The position numbers and the translations under genes are program-made. A DNA stretch of 64,000 bases from positions 10,914,864-10,978,863 of the forward strand of contig OU744451.1 in assembly GCA_916610825.1 (NCBI GenBank), read 5' to 3'. The notes under the pieces are model-generated. The model saw nothing but the letters and a program-made list of their open reading frames with translations, did no database searches and was not told the origin of the DNA. The stretch is from Haliclystus octoradiatus. Taxonomy: Eukaryota; Cnidaria; Staurozoa; Stauromedusae; Haliclystidae. Shown here piece by piece: positions 46,277-57,547 of the stretch. How positions within the stretch are numbered: the first letter of the stretch is position 1; the number at the start of each line of letters is the position of its first letter.

Positions 46277-49231
46277 TTATTGGATCTGGCGTGGATCGCC
46301 ATAACCTTGTTCCGGTTGCAACAAATGATTTTCTTTTTCTTCGGTCTTATATTTTTGTGTCTGAATTCTAAATGGCCCTCGAAGAGAATACTTGCTTTTG
46401 ACTGTCTTAAATAGATTGCTGAATAGCTTGGGTGTTGATGTTGTTATAGCTTGATGAACAATGATTAATATGCGTGCTGTTCGCCTAACTAATAGGCTGT
46501 CCAATAATTTGTTGTTTTTGATGTTTTGATCAATTGTTTTTGTGCTGGCACTGGAGTTGAGCTGCCTTATAGCTGATATCTGTAAATTTTCCAGCTTCTG
46601 TTGGTTAGTGAATGACAATACAGTGAATAAGGTGCTGCAGTATTCAAGATGTGACCTGAGGTATGTTTTGTACAAGTTGATGGACATAGAAAAGTTAAGT
46701 GTGCCTCTGATTTGACGAAGCCGATGTAAACATAGGTTAAACTTTTTCATGCAGCTCTGGGCGTGTTCTTTCATGCTTATGTGCTTATCAATGATTATTC
46801 CAAGGAGTTTAATGGAATCGGACCACTCAATGAGGTTAGATTTTATTTTAACTTGTGGTGTGATAAGACCGGTAGATGAGTGAGACTGGATCAATATTGC
46901 TTGTGATTTTTTTGGGTTGAGATGAAGGCAATTTTCATGAAACCAATTTGTTACGTTTTCAAGGTCCTTGTTCAACGTCTCAACGGCATAGGCTTTTGAC
47001 TTCGATGAGCAGTAGACAGTAGTGTCATCAGCATATCTTAGTAATGAAGCATTGATGTCGAGCCAAGATAGATCAGCAACGTAGATGTTGAATAAAAGGG
47101 GTGACAAGATGGAACCTTGAGGTACCCCTCGGGTAACTGGAAATTTTCTTGATGTTGAACCACATATTTTTGCTGCTTGGGTGCGCTCAGTGAGGTAACT
47201 CTCCATAAGTTTCAGGCTAGATGGGCAGAGATTGTATGCTTCCAGTTTCTTTAGCAAAATTTTATGATCTACCATGTCGAATGCCTTTGAGAGGTCTAAA
47301 GAAACCAGTACTGTGTGTAATTTATTTTCTTTTGCTGTCTGACAATCATTGACAAGCTTTATTCCACCAGTTTCTGGACAATGACCTTTGAGGAAACCAA
47401 ACATATCACATGGTAGTATCTTGTTGAAATGATCTTGTAGCTGCTTTGAAAGGACTTTCTCAAAAGATTTTGAGAGGTGGGATAGTATGGTGACAGGGCG
47501 ATAGTTTTCTTTCTTAGTAGGGTCATCTCGTTAGAAGATTGGAGTGACTAAGCCATATTTCCAGTATATTGGGATTTCACCAACAGTGATCAGATGGTTG
47601 TAGAGGTCTGTGATCGGAATAGAAAGACTAGGTAGGATTTTTTTGAGGAGAGCAGATGATAGTTGATCAGGCCCCGAAGATTTGTGATTGTCAATTGAGT
47701 TGACGATGTTCCATACTTCTTCGTCATTGGCATATCTGAAGGTGAAACTTGATGTGTTCCTCTGTTTGGATATCAATCGCATACTTAAGTGGTTATTGAG
47801 ATCGGTTTTACTCCATTGTTTGGAAGGAGGAATGATATCGCTGAAGTAGTTGACAAATGTATCTGCGATTTCCGCACTGTCTGATATTAGCTTTCCGTTG
47901 TCTAGTAGGCGTTTGACTGAGGTGCTGGATTTCTTTCCTATTCCTGTAAGTCTCTGGAGGGTTTGGTGGAAAAATTTTGGTGAACTTTTTGATGTTTGTG
48001 AGAGAAAATTCTTCATTGCATTCCTCTTTAGAGTCGTTACAGCATTCCGTTGTTTGGCAAAAATGAGTTTTGATTTTGGTGCGCCTTGATCTTTGGAATA
48101 TGTGTCTCGCAGACGAATTGCTTTTTCAATCTCAGAGTTTATCCATGGAGGACGAGCTGCTTTTAGAAGGCGAGTTTTGAGGGGTGCGTGTTGGTCAATT
48201 ATTTTCATGATCTTGCTAAACCATATGTTCCATGTCTAGTCTGCAGAATTTAAAGTCCCATTAGCACCGATATAGGTACCTTCCCAATTTATACCTGAAA
48301 GTTCTTCGTTTAAATGTTCAAAGTTTGTGGATTTAGTTCTACGATAAGTTATTTTCTTCGGAACTTCCTTTTTCATTTTTGAGTAGCATTTAGTTCTACA
48401 TACAACATGGTCAGATGCGCCGTTTGGGACGGTTTTAGTTTCTGTGAATTGCTGAGGGTTTGAACTCAATATGACGTCAATCGAGGTACCTGATACTGGC
48501 CTTGTTATTTCGGTGATCAAGTTTGTCAAGGCAAAGTCGCTCATAAATGTTCTTAGCTTACATGCTGCAGGTTCGTCATTGTTGTCTGTAAGATTGCTAT
48601 TGAGGTCTCCAATAATAATGATATGTGACCTTTGACGTAATATATTCTCTGTTACTTGACTGAGTGCGTTGTAATATTCAACTGCGGAAAAACTAGGCGG
48701 CCGATATGTCAATATAATTGATATTGTTTTGTCAGCAGTTTTGATATCTATGACAAGAACTTCAATAGACTCTGATTCCCAAGAATGCCTTCTCCTGCAT
48801 TGCAGGTTATCGCTTATGTAATATGCTAGTCCTCCCCCTGCTGTGCTGTTTGGCCTGTCTTTACGGTAAAGTGTGAATCCTTGTACTGCAAGTTGATTGC
48901 TTGATATGCGCTGATTTAGTTTAGTTTCACATATACCTATTACGCAATTTTGAGGGCCTGTAATAATTCGATCTACTTCATCAATCTTTTTACCTAGACT
49001 GTTGCAGTTCCATGTGATGATTTCTATGGCTGTTGGGCCAGGATTTGGGTGGATATCACCTGATAGGGTTATCAAGAGTGTTACATGATGTAGCAGATTT
49101 GAGATGAAATGAATGATTAGATTTATCGCATGATATTTTAGTTTGGTGTCTGTTGATTGTGAGACTGTGTAAAATGAAGAGGAGTTGAAAACACCAATGT
49201 TTACTCTAAATTGGACACTGTCAATAGGCAT
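46277..49231 (-). pseudogene. LINE endonuclease-RT with N-terminal 2A-like peptide; two in-frame stops
   Basis: One continuous reading phase from 49231 to 46277, broken only by TAG at 48236-48238 and TAA at 47531-47533. After a hydrophobic stretch (LLHHVTLLITLSG) residues 58-66 read GDIHPNPGP, a 2A-like ribosome-skipping motif. The APE endonuclease follows at once (IEIITWNCNSLG, GICETKLN, IILTYRPP, IIGDLNSNL, SDHVVC). RT includes KSSGPDQLSSALLKK, NYRPVTIL, VSLDLSKAFDMVDH, RGVPQGSILSPLLFNIY and LLRYADDTTVY, ending near YSLRGPFR. The type is jockey/CR1-like. With just two nonsense changes it died recently or is a polymorphic allele. Confidence 0.88.
49034..49060 (-). other. 2A-like sequence in the LINE ORF
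   Basis: Codes GDIHPNPGP. The NPGP core and preceding D match the 2A consensus; H-P replace E-x. The upstream hydrophobic segment is like those reported for LINE 2A/signal sequences in invertebrates. Confidence 0.7.
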
Positions 49232-49390
49232 AGCTGTGTTGAAAGCTGTTACGCTGAATCATATTCCATTGCTTCAAATGTTGAGAAATCAGATATATAT
49301 ACACATATTGCTAAACATGTTAAAGAACATAAAGATAATAGGATTTGAGATTTATCAATTTCCAATAATGCAGTTGTCAACTATAAGTAT

Positions 49391-50205
49391 CAACTCATAA
49401 ACTAACCAAAATCTGACGATGTTATCAGGAAGTCAAACGCCAGATAGGAAAATGAATGTTTGGTCTATAGAGACAGCATAATAACATTGATATAAAACGA
49501 TAGATCCACTAAATAACACTGTAGATATACCAACTCATAAATAAATCCAAGTCTGACGATGTTATTAAGCAGTCAAACGACAGATAGGAGAATGAATGTT
49601 TGGTAGAGACAGCAAAATAATATTGATATAAAACGATAAATCCACTAAATAACACTGTAGATATACCAACTCATAAATAAATCCAATTCTGACGATGTTA
49701 TTAAGCAGTCAAACGACAGATAGGAGAATGAATGTTTGGTAGAGACAGCAAAATAATATTGATATAAAACGATACATCCACTAAATAACACTGTAGATAT
49801 ACCAACTCATAAATAAATCCAATTCTGACGATGTTATTAAGCAGTCAAACGACAGATAGGAGAATGAATGTTTGGTAGAGACAGCAAAATAATATTGATA
49901 TAAAACGATAAATCCACTAAATAACACTGTAGATATACCAACTCATAAATAAATCCAATTCTGACGATGTTATTAAGCAGTCAAACGACAGATAGGAGAA
50001 TAAATGTTTGGTAGAGACAGCAAAATAACATTGATATAAAACGATAAATCCACTAAATAACACTGTAGATATACCAGCTCATAAATAAATCCAATTCTGA
50101 CGGTATTATTAAGCAGTCAAACGACAGATGAAAGGAAAATGAATGTTTGGTAGATACAGCAAAATAACATTGATATAACATCGATAAATAATATTGATTG
50201 ATAAT
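49391..50205 (-). repeat. 136-bp tandem monomers upstream of the LINE ORF
   Basis: Units start CAACTCATAAATAAATCC at 49531, 49667, 49803, 49939 and 50075 (spacing exactly 136), with a diverged 140-base unit at 49391. Shared blocks include TCTGACGATGTTATTAAGCA and CACTGTAGATATACC. The array lies immediately 5' of the LINE coding start in LINE orientation, like the promoter monomers of mouse L1. Confidence 0.9.
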
Positions 50206-50482
50206 TAACGCTACGATAAAACCTACTAATTAAATCCTTTAACAGAAAGAAAACAAATTAGCCTTTTGCAATTCGAGCCGCCATCTTACCGCCATCTTGA
50301 AAACCAAAAAAAAAAAAAAAAAAAAAAAAAATGTATTAATGTGTAAATGCATTATCGAGGGGATATGTTCGAGAAAAGGGGTGTAAATGTAGTGGAAAGC
50401 GTGTGAATTGCATTTACTCCCTTTTATTTTTACGTTTACACCCTTGAAGGCCTGCATTTACACGTTTTGTTCTTAGAGTGTA
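50206..50482. other. Short linker with A-run and small palindromic repeats
   Basis: A run of A at about 50306-50331, then several forward and inverted occurrences of GTGTAAATG/CATTTACAC between 50340 and 50475. No gene. Confidence 0.5.
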
Positions 50483-50735
50483 ATTACAGGAGAGATATTT
50501 TACCACAAGAACTAATTACAAATATACGATCCAAGCACGGTGAAATAATAGTTACAATCAAAAATAGTTTAAAAACAACAAAATTCGTAATTAGTTCTTG
50601 TACTAAAATATCTCTCCTGTAATTATTGTTTGCCATTGTTAAAAAGTATAATAACGCTCCGATAAATTCAATAGACAAATTAATTAGATTTTTATATAAA
50701 TATTCATGTAACTTTTAACTCTCTCTTTTCACATT

Positions 50736-50775
50736 GCCTGAAGATGATTTTAGATTAAATCGAAACTGTTGCGCC
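50736..50775 (+). ncRNA. Hammerhead-like motif, tandem unit 1
   Basis: CTGAAGA, an extra T, GATTT/AAATC stem, GAAA, CTGTT and GCGCC, with CACA/TGTG available to close stem I outside it. Same order as 21569-21607. Confidence 0.42.
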
Positions 50776-51192
50776 AATTATTGTGTGTTTTTTTATCACA
50801 TATACCATCATGAAATTCATGTCAAGTAAACCTTTACGAAGACATTTATTAATCGCGATAGCCTGCTACACTTTTCCAACTGACTTGGGAGGTGTGGCAA
50901 ATCATTATCAATTACATCTGGAGATATAAATGTTGTCGTCGTATATATTTTACTTATTTTTTGAATGTTGTACGAAGATTATTTTGTTGTTTTTAAACTA
51001 TTTTGATTGTAACTGTTATTTCACCGTGTTTGTATCGTATATTCGTAATTAGTTCTTGTGCTAAAATATCTCTCCTGTAATTATTGTTTGCCATTGTTAA
51101 AAAGTATAATACCGTTCCGATAAATTCAATAGACAAATTAATTAGATTTTTTTTAAATATTCATGTAACTTTTAACTCTCTCTTTTCACATT

Positions 51193-51232
51193 GCCTGAAG
51201 ATGATTTTAGATTAAATCGAAACTGTTGCGCC
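51193..51232 (+). ncRNA. Hammerhead-like motif, tandem unit 2
   Basis: Identical core to 50736-50775, 457 bases downstream. Confidence 0.42.
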
Positions 51233-51362
51233 AATTATTGTGTGTTTTTTATCGCATATACCATCATGAAATTCATGTCAAGTAAACCTTTATGAAGAAA
51301 ATAATATAGGAAGTACACAAATAATTGTATAATTTTTTAGAATGCTATTGCGACACTATTCC

Positions 51363-51526
51363 AAGACACTAGGAATTGTCGATGTTCGATTAACCAATAG
51401 GCATCAAGAAAACGTTCGAAAATACTTGCCATTAATAATAATAGCGTTTATTATTAATGTCAAGGTTTTTCGAACGTTTTCTTGATGCCTATTGGTTAAT
51501 CGAACATCGACAATTCCTAGTGTCTT
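51363..51526. repeat. 164-bp foldback with ~77-bp arms
   Basis: AAGACACTAGGAATTGTCGA at 51363 is matched by its reverse complement ending at 51526. The match continues inward through AACCAATAGGCATCAAGAA and CGTTCGAAAA to ATTAATAAT, with a loop of about ten bases. Confidence 0.88.
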
Positions 51527-51909
51527 CGAACGCGACGTAATAATCTGAGACAATAGGGTAGAGCTCGAGACAATTAGGTCGCGACAATATGTCGAGACAA
51601 TAGTTTCTCCAAGGTTTCAAGACTGACGTGATAGAAAAACTCTTTTTTACAAATTCTTGACTTTTCAAAATAAAGATTTACTGCATTACAGAAGCCAGAA
51701 TTGTCAAGTTTAATATAAAAAGATGTGAATAATTAGAAAGAGGACAACGAAATGCAAAGAAGTCTTCATCTAATCGAGTTGATAGCGTTAAAGTCTCTAA
51801 ATTATAAAGACATATTTAAACAAACTTGTTGCGATGAATTCATAATATTTCTCAAAACGCAGTTGTTCTTGAATATTTCATAGGATTAATCAAGGTATGG
51901 ATTAATAAT

Positions 51910-52072
51910 AAAAACAATTATCAAACTCGATTTCGCATGACACTGAGAATTATCAGGCATCGGCGAGTGTTATCCGCCTCAGCCTACGGCTTCGGCGGAT
52001 AACACGCGCCTCGGCCTGACAATTCCCAGTGTCGTGCTCAATCTCGTTCGATAATTGTTAATTGTTTTATAA
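51910..52072. repeat. Foldback with GC-rich centre
   Basis: The left arm (AACAATTATC, GACACTGAGAATTATCAGG, GTGTTATCCGCC) pairs with the right arm (GGCGGATAACAC, CCTGACAATTCCCAGTGTC, GATAATTGTT). The loop is TCAGCCTACGGCTTC. The centre is strikingly GC-rich for this window. Confidence 0.8.
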
Positions 52073-53620
52073 AACAATGGCCCTTGTAATATAACACAAT
52101 AGCCGCAATAACTATTCGTCTAAATGTCACTGATGTTTTTCATTTATTATTTAATTCTAGACGGATGATTGGGTAAAAGTATCGATCGCTTCCTATATAT
52201 TTTAACGTGTGTAGTAACCGGTTGTAATGTACACTGTGGATATAGCCAAAAGGTAGGCACACAAACATTTACTAATTACAAAATCATAGATGAAGATCAC
52301 CTTACACTTTTATTGAACACTGGCAATTCTTACCGCTTCTCTGGGTATTAAGCTTCATTATATACTTCTCTGGGGGAGGTTAAAACCAGGGATTCCCTTC
52401 CATTTTATGATGGCACTAGAAAGAAATTGCAATTGTTCTTATTCCTAATAAATTTCCAATTTGAAGTTTTAAGTAATTGTTACCATTTTGTTTAAAGCAG
52501 TGAAGTGAGATATATTAAGCAGCAGGTGGATACAATTAAAAACACCAGATTTACAATTATATAATATTCCACCTTGAATCTGCACTTTTTTCCCTCACCT
52601 TTTCAGACTTTGTTAAAAAAATAATAGGCAGGGACAACTCGATGAGCTGAGTTCATATATGTAATTTTTATCCTAAAATTTGCAACAGTTTCGATTTTAT
52701 GACACTTTGAAGTTTGCAAAAAGGTGCGAAAATTTCGTTTTCACTACTCGTTCAAAAGTCAATATCCTTGTCATTTCTTATTGGAATTTAACGATTTAAA
52801 GTATATTTATCACAGTAATAAATTGACTTGCCAGTTATCTAAACTAAAACTGATTAAAAGATGCAAGATGAAAGATGCGCAGCGGGTAGCTTTCAAACGT
52901 CATGTAACTGATTCCTCGTCTACGCCCTGTCCCTCCGAGTTATTTCAATTTTTGTGCTTAAAATGCAATATTTACGTTTTTAGCAGGAGTGTCAGAACAA
53001 CGCTAAGTGGATAAAGTTCACGCCTTTTGGCCGTTCTGCTCAAATTATTTTTAGATGGCTCCACGCAGAGTTCGCAAGTTGTTGACGATGTATATTTAAA
53101 TCGTGCGTGACGCTATGAATTATTTGAATTGAATTGATGTAATCGACAAGACCGGCCTGTTGTTGAATCATTAGAAATTCAAATTTTACGAGCGTGCCAC
53201 TAAATCAGTTAATCTGCTGTATGACAACAGCAGAAATCAAACGAGGAAACATTTAATTCATTCAAATAAAGCATTTAATTATGTTCAATAAAGATCATTT
53301 TATTTGGATTATTAAATATAACTAATGTAGATATATGTAATTTAAATACAGCCTTTATAAATAATATTTAGTTTAATAAATATTAGCTCTTATGTGACGT
53401 ATATTGAATATTTTGATAAATTTTCTTATTATGAACTAGCAATGAATCACCGGGAGAGTCACCCGCCATATAGTTCATTCAATTCCGAGAAATAACAGAC
53501 ACACAACATAAAACAACATGTCAATTATGTAAAGCTACGTAGATAATTGTCTGCCTGAAACATGGGTTTGCAAATGCTAGACAAGACATGGCAGACAGTT
53601 GATATACCGGAAAGCAAAGG
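52073..53620. other. No gene recognised
   Basis: AT-rich with short ORFs at 52169-52351 and 52724-53014 that show no recognised motif. Confidence 0.45.
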
Positions 53621-53623
53621 GCA

Positions 53624-53896
53624 TGTAGGAACCTTCCTGAACCATCTAGAACATTCTAGAACATAGGAGAACCTACATGACTCCCCGCATGACTCACAAT
53701 GACCATGCATGATCTAGCAGCTTCTAGCATTTATCTAAACATTATAAATACAGTAAATGAAAACTATGAAAACTATGAGAACTTAATGTACAGTCTACTA
53801 TCAACATGTCAACTTGGAATTAATATTATTATTCATAAGAAGAAATATACCATACAAATCAATTCAACCTACGTTGTTATTATTATTTCTTCAACA
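53624..53896 (+). repeat. 5' LTR of the coding-free element
   Basis: 273 bp, ends TTCTTCAACA; its first ~230 bases are repeated at 55102-55332. Confidence 0.8.
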
Positions 53897-54125
53897 TAAT
53901 TCTACAGTTCTCATCAATTGGTCCGTCGAATTACAAAAACAACTAATTATGAATAATCTTCAAGACTTTACAACATAATTTAAAATCTGAAAGTATTTTA
54001 TTACAACATGGAATTGAACACAACATTTTATTCACGACCGCGGCATCAAAACAATATAACTAGATTGATTTTCACACTGAAGAACAATGGCATTTTACGT
54101 AGCTAATCAAAATACGCAGAAAACA

Positions 54126-54738
54126 CAAGAAATGGAACTAAACACAAGAAATGGAACTAAACACAAGAAATGGAACTAAACACAAGAGTGGAACTATGGA
54201 ACTACACACGAGAAATGGAAATAAACACAAGAAATGGAACTGAACACAAGAAATTGGATTACCCAAAACTGAAGAGACTGAACTAAAAAAGTAAGATTTT
54301 AAAATACTGAACATAAACCATTGAACATTCCAATATTTTGGAACTTTTAAATATTGAACACTAAACATTGGACATTCCAACATCATAAAACTTTTAAATA
54401 TTGAAACATTCAACATTCAACTAAGAACATTGAAACACAATGAACACATTAAGAATACTAAATGAACTAAGAAACACACAAGAACACACAACAGAGTTTA
54501 AAATTGAACACACAAGAATAAGCAACAACTCATGAAAATACTGAATTCCTCAAACACACAAGAATAAGCAACAACTCAAGAAAATACTGAATTAATCAAG
54601 CACACAAGAATAAGCAACAACTCAAGAAAATACTGAATTCATCAAACACACAAGAATAAGCAACAACTCAAGAAAATACTGAATTAATCAAGCACACAAG
54701 AATAAGCAACAACTCAAGAAAATACTGAATTCATCAAA
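54126..54738. repeat. Internal tandem repeats of the coding-free element
   Basis: A ~20-base repeat AAGAAATGGAACTAAACAC at 54126-54250 and five 46-base units (CACACAAGAATAAGCAACAA...) at 54509-54738. Confidence 0.8.
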
Positions 54739-55101
54739 CTCACAAGCAAAAAATATGACTATAAAAGAAACATTGAAGATTACCAAGCTCATAGAAGAAA
54801 CTGAAATTAAACCAAATATAACACTTGTATGAAAATTTCTTTTTCTGGAAATCCAAAGCAATTAAACAAATTGGTATGCACCAAAATTGTAATGAATTTT
54901 CTCATTAACTGTTATGCAATTAGTCTATAAGCATATCTAAAACCTTCATTAATAGCTTCTACTATACCATAATTACTTACATTTATATTTACATACATAT
55001 ATTATTTACAATTTAGCATATATTAAAGCATTAATCTTTCTCATTTTTAGCCTATATCATGCATTTTTATTTATGGCTCCGCCATCTGGCGGGGGGAGTT
55101 A

Positions 55102-55332
55102 TGTACGAACCTTCCTGAACCATCTAGAACATTCTAGAACATAGGAGAACCTACATGACTCCCCGCATGACTCACAATGACCATGCATGATCTAGCAGCT
55201 TCTAGCATTTATCTAAACACTATAAATACAGTAAATGAAAACTATGAAAACTATGAGAACTTAATGTACAGTCTACTATCAACATGTCAACTTGGAATTA
55301 ATATTATTATTCATAAGAAGAAATATACCATA
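55102..55332 (+). repeat. Truncated 3' LTR of the coding-free element
   Basis: Matches 53624-53854 almost base for base up to ATATACCATA, then passes into the Gypsy LTR. Confidence 0.8.
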
Positions 55333-55398
55333 TGTTATGCTAATGCATATTGCAATATCAGCTTCCCCTCTCCCCTGTTTGTAACCCCTGTGATTTAT

Positions 55399-55503
55399 CC
55401 TGTAGCGGATGCTACTTGGGAGCCTAGCAAATCATTACGAAGCGAAGCTGTACTGTTATTAATTAATAAGTATCACAAAGATGAAAAAGATTCAAATAAT
55501 TAA
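55399..55503 (+). pseudogene. Gypsy chromodomain C-terminal remnant
   Basis: Codes VADATWEPSKSLRSEAVLL and the tail to a TAA stop, matching 8311-8420 on the other strand. It lacks its N-terminus and is fused to LTR sequence, so the 108-codon frame 55177-55503 is an artefact of the junctions. Confidence 0.75.
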
Positions 55504-55707
55504 AAAATTAATTTAAAATTAAAGATTTCATAGTTAATTATTTGTTATATTCTGGTTAAATATTTTACACTTTATTGAACAATGACAATTTTTTGAAATA
55601 CTTATTCACAATATTTTATTATAATCATCTATTTTTACTTTACGCTGTTATTAAATTTAAATATAGATGTTAATCAACGGGGCGGTGATTTTTTATCAGC
55701 GGGGGTA

Positions 55708-55864
55708 TGTTATGCTAATGCATATTGCAATATCGGCTTCACCTCTCCCCTGTTTGTAACCCCTGTGATTTGTACAATAACATTGATTCTATTCTGATAT
55801 CTGAACGAGCTTGGTCGTATTATTCTGCTCTCCTAGTTTAATAACTATAAGTACCCGCATAACA
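55708..55864 (+). repeat. Complete Gypsy LTR of the second copy
   Basis: 157 bp, TGTTATGC...GCATAACA, same length as both LTRs of the 7949-12144 element. Confidence 0.9.
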
Positions 55865-56000
55865 ATTGGAGCCCGATACGGATTATTTAGTTATTATATA
55901 TATACATGGTTTGGTTGTTATATTTGTTATTTTATTGGATTATAATTCAATTATTTTAATTTAATTTTGTTTATATTCTAATCATTTATTTAATACAATT

Positions 56001-57541
56001 ATGGATACGACACTTCATAGTGGATTCGATGTTGACAGTGAAGACAATGAAGCTATGTTCCAGGAGATTATAATTGAATCCCGTGCTGCTGTACAGAAAA
56101 TTTTAATGGAATTATCACCAGATATATAAATTTTTGAGGTGATTTTACCATATCCCAATGCTACCTTAGCACGTAAATTGGCCGAAGAAAACAATTGTGA
56201 ATATATTCGCTCAACGAAGAGATGCTGTTATGAATTGAAACGCGACGTTAAGCCGTCCGTTTTTGAAAATGCTGACTGTCCCAGCTTGCTTGAGGAAATG
56301 CCAGAACACGTCCGACATCTCTTTGTTAATGCCTTTGAATTGTTTACAAATCGGTTTAACCAGATATTGTCGGAACATTTGAAAGCTCAAACCACATCAT
56401 TCAATGAAAAATTTATTGGCCTAGAGCAACGTCTGTTAAGCGTTATTGCTACTCAGGAAACCACGCATCAAAGACAGCTTGATTATATTTTAAGCCATAT
56501 TGCTGCTCAATTTGAACACTTCCGTGGTCCAACCATTGTTTCACATGCTGCAATGGTGACAACTTCACAGAAGCCACGAAAGAACCGTTGAAATCAAGTC
56601 CCTCAAGTCCTACGGGTTCAATCTCAGAAGCCTCGCATGTTGGTTCATCATCTCGACATTCAGTGCATGCCGTTGACTGTACCTGTCCTAGCTGCAAGAA
56701 CCACAGAGCTCAAGCCAAATATTACACAACTAAAACAAATAAATTGGATGATGTCACGCGTGGTCATGCCTCTGTGAAGTTAAAGCCACCTTCGACATTT
56801 AGTGCTTTTACCGAGATTAAAGTTGGCACAGATGGGACATTCATTGACCCTAAAGAAGACGGTGCCGAATGGCTCAAAAAATTTGAACATTACTGCCGAA
56901 GTACTCGTGTTGCTGACGTTGACAAGCCAGCACTTTTATATAGTCTCCTTAAAAATGATACACCAGCTACCATATGGTTTGACAACTTGTCAGACACAAT
57001 TACTTTTAACTGGTCGTTATTTCATACGTCATTTATCGACAAATTTATGCCAAAGAAATTATCAAACCAAGCTACTATGATTTTGTCTACCATTAAGCAA
57101 ATGGACAATACAATTGCAATTCAACAACACAAGGAACGAGTCCTAAAGTTTTGTCGTCGTTCTGACTCTAAGATGCCAGAGGAGAGGAAATGCCATTATA
57201 TTTTCATGGGTTTAGCTGACGAGGTCAAAGCCTTAATTCTTGGAGAGGCCCATGTCGTTCCAACCACGCTTGATTTGTTAATTAAAACTGCCGAGAAGTC
57301 TGAAAGTTGGTTGAAAGTGGCAAAAGCATATTCGTTCAAGCCTGGCCCGGATCCTGTCAAAATACCACTTACTAATAACTCTTCAGAAATTGTTACAGTT
57401 GGTGCAGTCAAAACCGAAAAGTTTAAACCAAGTACATCATCAGCACATCACTCGTCCCGTAATGGTCGAACATATGCTCTGCGTTCATCCAACATCAAAT
57501 TTTATGGTCCAAAGGTTGACAAAAAGCAACAAAGACCTTAC
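56001..57541 (+). pseudogene. Gypsy Gag, second copy, broken
   Basis: The start MDTTLHSGF at 56001 matches the other copy. A nonsense TAA lies at 56127-56129 where the first copy has GAA. A 7-base loss with local change near 56552 shifts the frame. From 56588 the frame is open through the capsid-like part, including the junction LKKFEHYC that is broken in the other copy. The zinc knuckle and C-terminus are missing because the match ends at 57541. The two copies are independently inactivated. Confidence 0.85.
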
Positions 57542-57547
57542 AGGCAC

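Larger units (their letters stand above)
50484..51298 (+). repeat. Tandem Penelope/retrozyme-like repeat, ~458-bp unit, plus a short inverted part
   Basis: Two units in direct tandem are shown by GTAATTAGTTCTTGT at 50587 and 51045 and CTGAAGATGATTTTAG at 50738 and 51195. They are preceded at 50484-50580 by an inverted partial copy beginning TAATTACAGGAGAGATATTT. A third copy lies at 21545-21972 on the other strand. No convincing protein is encoded. Confidence 0.75.
53624..55332 (+). mobile_element. Coding-free LTR retrotransposon (TRIM/LARD-like), 3' LTR cut by a Gypsy LTR
   Basis: A 273-bp 5' LTR (53624-53896, TGTAGGAACC...CTTCAACA) recurs from 55102 (TGTACGAACC) for about 231 bases until a Gypsy LTR starts at 55333. 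A primer-site candidate TGGTCCGTCGAA is at 53919-53930. A polypurine tract GGCGGGGGGAGTTA (55088-55101) directly precedes the second LTR. The ~1.2-kb interior encodes no protein and holds short tandem repeats. It must be mobilised by another element's proteins. Confidence 0.8.
55333..57541 (+). mobile_element. Second copy of the Gypsy element: LTR stub, 3' end, full LTR, then gag
   Basis: From 55333 the first ~65 bases of the Gypsy LTR run (TGTTATGCTAATGC...) into coding sequence for the end of the chromodomain, joined at 55391-55398 where both partners share GATT(T)AT. Then come the 3' untranslated region, polypurine tract, a full LTR at 55708-55864, the primer-site candidate (55867-55884) and gag. 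So two elements share one LTR head-to-tail, each heavily deleted. The Gypsy match ends at about 57541 inside gag and changes to unrelated spliced sequence. Confidence 0.85.

Noticed and set aside
55177..55503. 108-codon ORF as a gene
   Set aside because: It crosses a retroelement LTR, a Gypsy LTR stub and a chromodomain tail; a chimera of junctions.
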